Shown: positions 59,068-64,000 of the stretch, in pieces
Position numbering within the stretch: position 1 is the stretch's first letter
Layout of the letters: every line of letters begins with the position of its first letter
Source of the DNA: Dryocosmus kuriphilus
Lineage: Eukaryota; Arthropoda; Insecta; Hymenoptera; Cynipidae
Assembly (NCBI GenBank): GCA_038277395.1
Contig: CM076195.1
Coordinates: 20,174,327 to 20,238,326, forward strand
DNA: 64,000 bases
Direction: 5' to 3'
Made by a program: the position numbers and the translations under genes
Notes under the pieces: generated by a model
What the model was told of the DNA's origin: nothing
Seen by the model: only the letters and a program-made list of their open reading frames with translations
Databases searched by the model: none

Positions 59068-59416
59068 TGGAGATATAAATAAAATAAATAAAATAAATAC
59101 AATAAATAAAATAAATAAGACGAATAAAATAAATAAAATAAATAATATAAATCAAATAAATCAAATAAATAAAATAAATAAAAGAAGTAAAATAAATAAA
59201 ATAAATAAGATAAGTAAAACAAAATAACAAAATAAAATTAATAAAATAAGTAAAATAAATAAAATAAATAAAATAAATAAAATAAATAAAATAAAAATAA
59301 AATAAATAAAATAAAATAAAATAAATAAAATAAATAAAATAAATAAAATAAATAAAATAAATAAAATAAATAAAATAAATAAAATAAATAAGATAAATAA
59401 AATAAATAAAATAAAT
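59068..59416 (-). repeat. AAATA-type array forming the 3' tail of LINE copy 1
   Basis: About 350 bp of AAATAAATA words directly follow (on the minus strand) the conserved LINE end CGTAAAGGGAGAGTAT. Confidence 0.8.
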
Positions 59417-60360
59417 GAATATTAATTAGTCGTTTACTTATACTCTCTCCCTTTACGGGTTTGAGAGTCATTACATAACCATCACATCTTTACATCCAGC
59501 GCAGATTTTACAAATACTTATTCCTGCCTTATCCTATATGTACATAACTTCTTAATCTCTAATCTAAATCTACGTACTGACGCTCAAGACCTTGGGCTTC
59601 CGTTTCCTCTCGCCATTTCCATTCTATTGATGATTTTTTAAAAATTTTATAGGAACCATTTTGGCTCTTCTCTACCCTGTATGACCTGCTCTTTCTCTCA
59701 ACCTTTCCAATTTCTTCATCCATCCCTAGCACATTCCAACAAACTACTTTAATCCTTTTTTCGCACTCTCTTTCCCTTCTCCACATATTCTTTCTCTTAT
59801 CTCGTTCGGAAACCGCGGCGCTTCTACTCTGTTCTTAGTCATCTCTGCTCCCCTTCGACCTTGAGACAGCTCATCTATTTTCAAGTCCTCTCTTTCTTCG
59901 TCCCATATCCACACCGTCTCATTCACCCCCAACATGTCTCTCCCAAACCAAACTTCATCAATTCTTTCTTTTCTTCCCCTAAGCACCTTCTTTTTCCTCA
60001 TTACCTCTCTCCTCTCCACTTCACTTCCCAGTTTGACTACGTACATCCTCGCTTTTCCTCCTGCCTTATTGCCTACCGCCTGTATCTCCTGCACCCTGAC
60101 ATTTGCCCCTATGTCAAATCTACCCTCACTCTTCAGCCTGCACAATTTTTTCTCACTTTTTCCCTTCTTCCAGCTTACGCGATCCTTCCACTCATTCCTT
60201 CCACATACCAACTGCCATAACTCTACTCACAACACTTTTTTTCACCCCACACAACACTGATTCACCTCCAAAGCCAAAACAAACGATCGCTCAAATTCCT
60301 ACACCCGTCTCATCACTATCAGCACCGGAAACGGAAGCCCGAAATCCTGCATTGTGAAAA
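59417..60360 (-). mobile_element. Non-LTR retrotransposon copy 1: 5' part joined to 3' end
   Basis: On the minus strand the copy starts near 60360 and ends at about 59417 with a segment shared with copy 2. That segment runs from GAGAGGAAACGGAAGCCC to CCCGTAAAGGGAGAGTAT. Everything between the start of the endonuclease domain and the 3' end is missing, so it is an internal-deletion derivative. Confidence 0.65.
59559..60211 (-). pseudogene. LINE N-terminal region and start of endonuclease (frameshifted)
   Basis: Frame 60211-59744 (minus) gives a Lys/Glu/Arg-rich N-terminal domain with GKARMYVVKLGSEVERREVM and RIDEVWFGRDM. Its layout resembles the RNA-binding-like N-terminus of insect LINE proteins. 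The second frame (59786-59559) contains IKVVCWNVLGM, the usual first strand of an apurinic-type endonuclease domain, then runs straight into the 3' end sequence. No endonuclease catalytic residues and no reverse transcriptase remain. Confidence 0.6.
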
Positions 60361-60409
60361 TTTGGAAAATAAAAAAAAAACTTTACCAATCTACAGTTTG
60401 TTTAAAAAA
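60361..60409. other. AT-rich junction
   Basis: A-rich spacer between LINE copy 1 and the next repeat. Confidence 0.5.
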
Positions 60410-60692
60410 ATTTAATTTTCGAGTGCGAAGCGCGAATGTCATGATGAGAATGTATTCCTTATGATCGATAGAGCCTTAAGTAAAATAATTTCTTTCGTAA
60501 CTTTTAATAGAATTCAAATTTAATAATCTCATTAAAAGTAGGTATTTTTAAAGTTTAAGACCCAAGTAACGAAAACCGAGCACAATGTGCGAGGACCAAA
60601 AACATCCGAGCGCGAAGCGCGAGGCTTAAATATATCGGAGCTCAAAGCCCGCGATGAGAATGTGCCCGCGAAGCGGGCAGGTTTTTTTCAAA
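60410..60692 (-). repeat. Terminus of the GC-hairpin repeat family
   Basis: GAGTGCGAAGCGCGAATGTC, GATAGAGCCTTAAGTAAAAT, GAGCGCGAAGCGCGAGG and ATGAGAATGTGCCCGCGAAG are in the same order as the right arm of the 3.1-kb element (6600-6852). It is a single terminus without a partner in the window. Confidence 0.75.
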
Positions 60693-60954
60693 TTAATTCC
60701 ATAAGTTTGAAACCTATGTTTGCTATTACAACTTTCTAAATCTGATTTACGGAAAATTTTACTGAATTGGAATAAGTGAGTCTTGGACCAATGAAACATA
60801 GTAATAATTTAGCATTTCGCTAATGGAATAATAAAAGAATTATATGTTTATTTTATTAAAGTCAATCAGTGAAAATATATTGACTAATTCTACAGTAATT
60901 TCGTTTAGGAATTTATTAGTGGACTTTTCTTTTCTATAAATATAATTTAAGCAA
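60693..60954. other. AT-rich spacer
   Basis: Nothing recognised. Confidence 0.6.
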
Positions 60955-61688
60955 AATGAAATAAAATAAAGTAAAACAAAGGGAAATAAAATTAAATAAA
61001 GTAAAAGAAAAATAAATAAAAACAAAAGGAAATAAAATTTAAAAAGGAGGAAAATGAACTAGAATAAAACAAAATAAAATAAAATAAAATGAAGTACAAT
61101 AAAATAAAGTAAAATAAATATAATAAAATAAAATCAAACGAAAAGGAATAAGATAAAATACGAGGAAAATAGAATAAATAAAATAAATAAAGTAAATAAA
61201 CTAATAAAATAAATAAGGTAAAAAAGATAAATAAAATAAATAAAATAACTAAAACAAAATAGAAAAATGAAAGAAATAAACGAAATAAATGGAATAAGAA
61301 AAATAAACAAAATAAACAAAATAAACGAAAGGAACGAAATAAACGAAATAAAGGAAATCATCGAAATAAACGAAATAAAAATAAAATAAATAAAATAAGT
61401 AAAATAAATAACATAAATAAAATAAATTAAATAAATAAAGTAAATAAATGAAATAAAATAAATAAAATAAGTGAAATAAATAAAATAAATACAATAAATA
61501 AAATAAACTTAAAAAATAAAAAAATAAAAGAAATAAGCGAAATAAAAAAAATAAAAAAAATAAACAAAGTAAATGAAATGAACGCAATAAACGAAATAAA
61601 CGAAATGAATAAAATAAATAAAATAAAGGAAATAAATAAAATAAATACGATAAATAAAATAAATAAAGTAAATAAAATAAATAAAATC
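60955..61688 (-). repeat. AAATA-type array forming the 3' tail of LINE copy 2
   Basis: About 730 bp of AAATAAATA and AAATGAAATA words, adjoining the same LINE 3' end as at 59416. The long Phe/Leu/Tyr frames on the minus strand are artefacts of it. Confidence 0.8.
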
Positions 61689-61919
61689 AGTTGATTCGTT
61701 TAATACTCTCCCTTACGGGTTTAAGGGCTCCGTCCCCTTTACATCCTTTACAATTTCACTTAACCACTATGCCTTATGCTTATCTTAACCTATTATCGCT
61801 TCATTATGTACAAATTCTTAAATACTATCTTACTATATATTATCTAATATCTAACAAGAGCGCGAGACCTTCCAGGGCTTTCCGTTTCCTCTTACCATTA
61901 CTATTCAAGCTTTTCCAAG

Positions 61920-62264
61920 TCACGCAACACCAATTTTCCTTCGATTTTGTTTTTCTTCTCTCCTATACATCCTCTCTTCCCTTTTCTTTTCTAAGCTCTT
62001 CACCCAGTTTTCCCCTTGTCCACAAACGCTCAGTATCCACCTAACGCTATCTGCCACGCTCTTTCCCCCTTCCTCTTCGCCTGTGCATCTCTCCAACACG
62101 TGCTCCCATGATTCCCTTTCATACCTACATATCCTGCAAATCTTCAATTCTTCACTCATCCAATATTTACATTGATTCATGCCTTCACCCATTCTGAAAC
62201 GTATCATCCTGACCCACCTGCACTCCTTTTTCAATTTCCCTAAATATTCTGGGAGCCCTTCCAT
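61920..62264 (-). pseudogene. LINE C-terminal zinc-finger region
   Basis: A 114-codon frame with RFRMGEGMNQCKYW and then CRICRYERESWEHVLERC, a CxxC-x8-H-x4-C finger found at the end of many insect LINE polyproteins. It is followed by a basic Glu/Arg/Lys-rich tail. Confidence 0.65.
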
Positions 62265-62923
62265 CTTAACAAATTTATACCATTTATTATATTTTGACCC
62301 TATAATCTTTTCTCACCTCTTCTCTTCCTGCTTCTTACTCATTTCCCCTTCAATTTCCTGACACTCCCTCCTCTCGGCACACACATTCTCCATTCCCTTC
62401 TAACTTGCCATCCCTCTTCCTCCCATCCTGAATGTCCCGTGTTACCTCTCCTCTCCCTATTTATTAATTCCTGTCGGCCCACTTGTGCTATTTTGCTACC
62501 CTTACCACTCTTGTGTTTCTCCTAGAAATTCCAGATCCTTTTTCTCTGTCCTATCACCAATTTCGTTCCTACATGTTTTTTACCTTCTTGTACTCCTTCC
62601 AACCCCATATTTCCACTCCATAGCACATCACTGACCATACCAGTGTGTCAAACAGCCATAATTTCATCTTCTAGTCCTCTTTGAATCTTCTTTTTCCAAT
62701 CACCCACACTTGACCCACCACCTTACTCGAACTTTCCATCCTTTTTATTTCACCTGTAGATCATTTCCACCTCTTGCTTTGAAACAAAATTCTAAATAAC
62801 AAAAAATTCCTCTACCATTTCCACCATTTCTCCATTTATCTTCATCCATACTTTACTTCATTCTTTCTCTTTCTGAAACATACTATTTTTGTCTTCGTCA
62901 CATTAGTGGTCAAGTCTTTCTCT

Positions 62924-63379
62924 CTAATACTCTTCGAATCCTTTCATTAGCAAGTTCACTACATTTTCATTCTCTGATAGAAGTACCACATCGTCCGTGT
63001 GCGCTAGTGAGTATATTCTTTTATTTCCTAGAACTGTACTTCCTTTACCATTCTTTCCCATTTTCTCTTCTAGATCTGCTAACATTATGCTAAGTAACAA
63101 TGGACTTAGCGGGCACCTTTGCTCGAGACTCGTCCCTGTCCAAAACTCCTCCCCTTTCTGTTCCCCGATCCTCACCTTTGTCTTCGTCTCTGTAAAGACT
63201 TCTTTTATCCTCTCAATCAACTCTTCGTCCACCTCCCTTTCTTTCATTGCCTTCCAAAAAACTTTCCTATTCATCGAGTCGAAAGCTGCCTTAAAATCTA
63301 CGAAGAGTGACACTAGCTTTTCTTTTTTCTGTCCCAGGTTCCTGTTGACTAGATAATTCAGAACGAAAATGTTATCCAC
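62924..63379 (-). pseudogene. LINE reverse-transcriptase core with altered active site
   Basis: Motif A reads LFVDFKAAFDS and the segment before the active site reads QRCPLSPLLLSI. The active-site box reads YSLAHTDDVVLL where LINEs have YADD: the tyrosine is replaced by His and the next Ala by Thr. Both Asp residues remain. The frame ends shortly after, so the enzyme is incomplete. Confidence 0.75.
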
Positions 63380-63903
63380 TCTCTTCCCATCCCCTTCCTG
63401 AATCCTGTTTGATTGTGTGGAATACTTCCTTTCTCTTCTACCTGTTTTTCTGATCCCTTCCTAAGCACCTGCGAGTAAATTTTATACGTTACTGGCATGA
63501 GAGTGATTCCTCTATAATCTTCCAATTTTCTACCCCTAACTTTCTTTAATAACGGAACCACCGAACCTGTTCTCCACTCCTTGGGCCAGCCTTCCCCTCT
63601 CCACACTCTACTACATACTTCCCAGATCTCTTCTCTAATCCTTCTTCTTTCAAATTTCAGCGCTTCATTCTCCATCCCATTCTCTCCTGTCGCCTTGTTT
63701 CTTTTTAACTTCCCAATTGCTTGATTCACCTCCTCTCTGGTTACCTTATTCCCCGCTTCCATTCCTCCCTCCGTGCTCTTTCTGCCTTCTCCCTTCACTT
63801 TGCTATCCACGCCTCCTAGCAATTTCTTTAAGTATACCGTCCATTCATCCGTATTTATCTCTTCATTGATTCCTTTCCATCCACACCTCTCTCTATTGAT
63901 CAC
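63358..63903 (-). pseudogene. LINE reverse-transcriptase fingers region
   Basis: It contains VNQAIGKLKRNKATGENGMENEAL (conserved KxxKATGxDxxxxE), WPKEWRTGSVVPLLKK and DYRGITLMPVTYKIYSQVL, the standard order preceding RT motif A. It joins the core at 62924-63379 through a frame change near 63370. Upstream sequence to 64000 continues the same protein with a stop near 63906. Confidence 0.75.
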
Positions 63904-64000
63904 CTCCTATTCTCTTCCTTCCTTTATTACTCTATCTACTTCCTCCATGTACCTCACCTTCTCCTCCTTTCTTTTCACATCTAGTAATTTCTCGTGCTCC

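Larger units (their letters stand above)
61689..64000 (-). mobile_element. Non-LTR retrotransposon copy 2, degenerate, runs off the window
   Basis: On the minus strand, from the window edge: fingers of the reverse transcriptase (63358-63903), the RT core (62924-63379) and a thumb-like remnant with LVWSVMCYGVEIWGW (about 62610-62660). A C-terminal zinc-finger region (61920-62264) follows, then the 3' end next to the AAATA array. The 5' half lies beyond 64000. Several frameshifts and stops separate the pieces. The clade is not assigned; the C-terminal CxxC-H-C finger suits R1/I/Jockey-like groups. Confidence 0.8.

Noticed and set aside
59861..60357. Ser/Pro/Leu-rich plus-strand frames
   Set aside because: Antisense shadows of the LINE N-terminal region on the minus strand.
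61691..62361. Plus-strand frames opposite LINE copy 2
   Set aside because: Antisense of the LINE 3' region, which has recognisable domains on the minus strand.

Overview
This window is from an AT-rich animal nuclear genome. I think it is an insect, because of the mariner, Maverick/Polinton, CACTA-like, errantivirus-like, LINE and DUF4806/THAP content; the order cannot be fixed from sequence. I see no ordinary single-copy host gene. Almost everything recognisable is a transposable element or its debris, in several nested layers, separated by AT-rich sequence without signal.

Region 1 (1-17.4 kb): AT-rich sequence with small MITE-like hairpins, a THAP-finger fragment, and a 3.1-kb element with GC-rich, hairpin-rich inverted termini (3737-6852). 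It also holds a broken errantivirus-type env relic next to a probable LTR (9.8-12.6 kb), and an old tandemly duplicated terminus (12.94-14.86 kb) related to the large element of region 2.

Region 2 (17.4-35.6 kb) is a set of nested insertions. Divergent inverted-repeat arms (17440-18010 and 35015-35570) flank a mariner (18370-34978, TA target duplication). The mariner is split at transposase codons 1-3 by a 15,652-bp insertion (18546-34197). That insertion has about 1.1-kb terminal inverted repeats, 5'-AG/CT-3' ends and a perfect 6-bp target duplication, GTCGAT. These are Maverick/Polinton hallmarks, and two degenerate Maverick-type integrase C-termini lie inside. Its best gene candidate is a six-exon gene on the + strand (20743-27789). 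Four exons are near-identical, phase-0 copies of 96 or 99 nt, each carrying an acidic-flanked SUMO-interaction-like motif, and the last exon has a canonical-looking one (VVDLT).

Region 3 (35.9-39.3 kb): a Harbinger-like TIR element with a GC-rich insert, a tRNA-derived SINE and a broken THAP gene.

Region 4 (39,449-51,961): a 12.5-kb element with CCCAGCAAACACG termini, TA target duplication and subterminal arrays rich in TTATGTAAC. It carries a Tnp2/Transposase_21-like transposase (frameshifted), a divergent DUF4806 gene with clear splice sites (also broken), and a small unknown gene transcribed head-to-head with it. The two accessory genes share a roughly 570-bp promoter interval.

Region 5 (52-64 kb): AAATA-type simple arrays, a palindromic MITE, a 129-bp minisatellite with an open 43-residue frame, a ~117-bp satellite, a solo LTR with 4-bp target duplication (57700-59028), and two minus-strand LINE copies. 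One LINE copy is an internal-deletion derivative; the other is a longer degenerate copy running off the right edge. Both end in the same conserved 3' end followed by an AAATA-type array.
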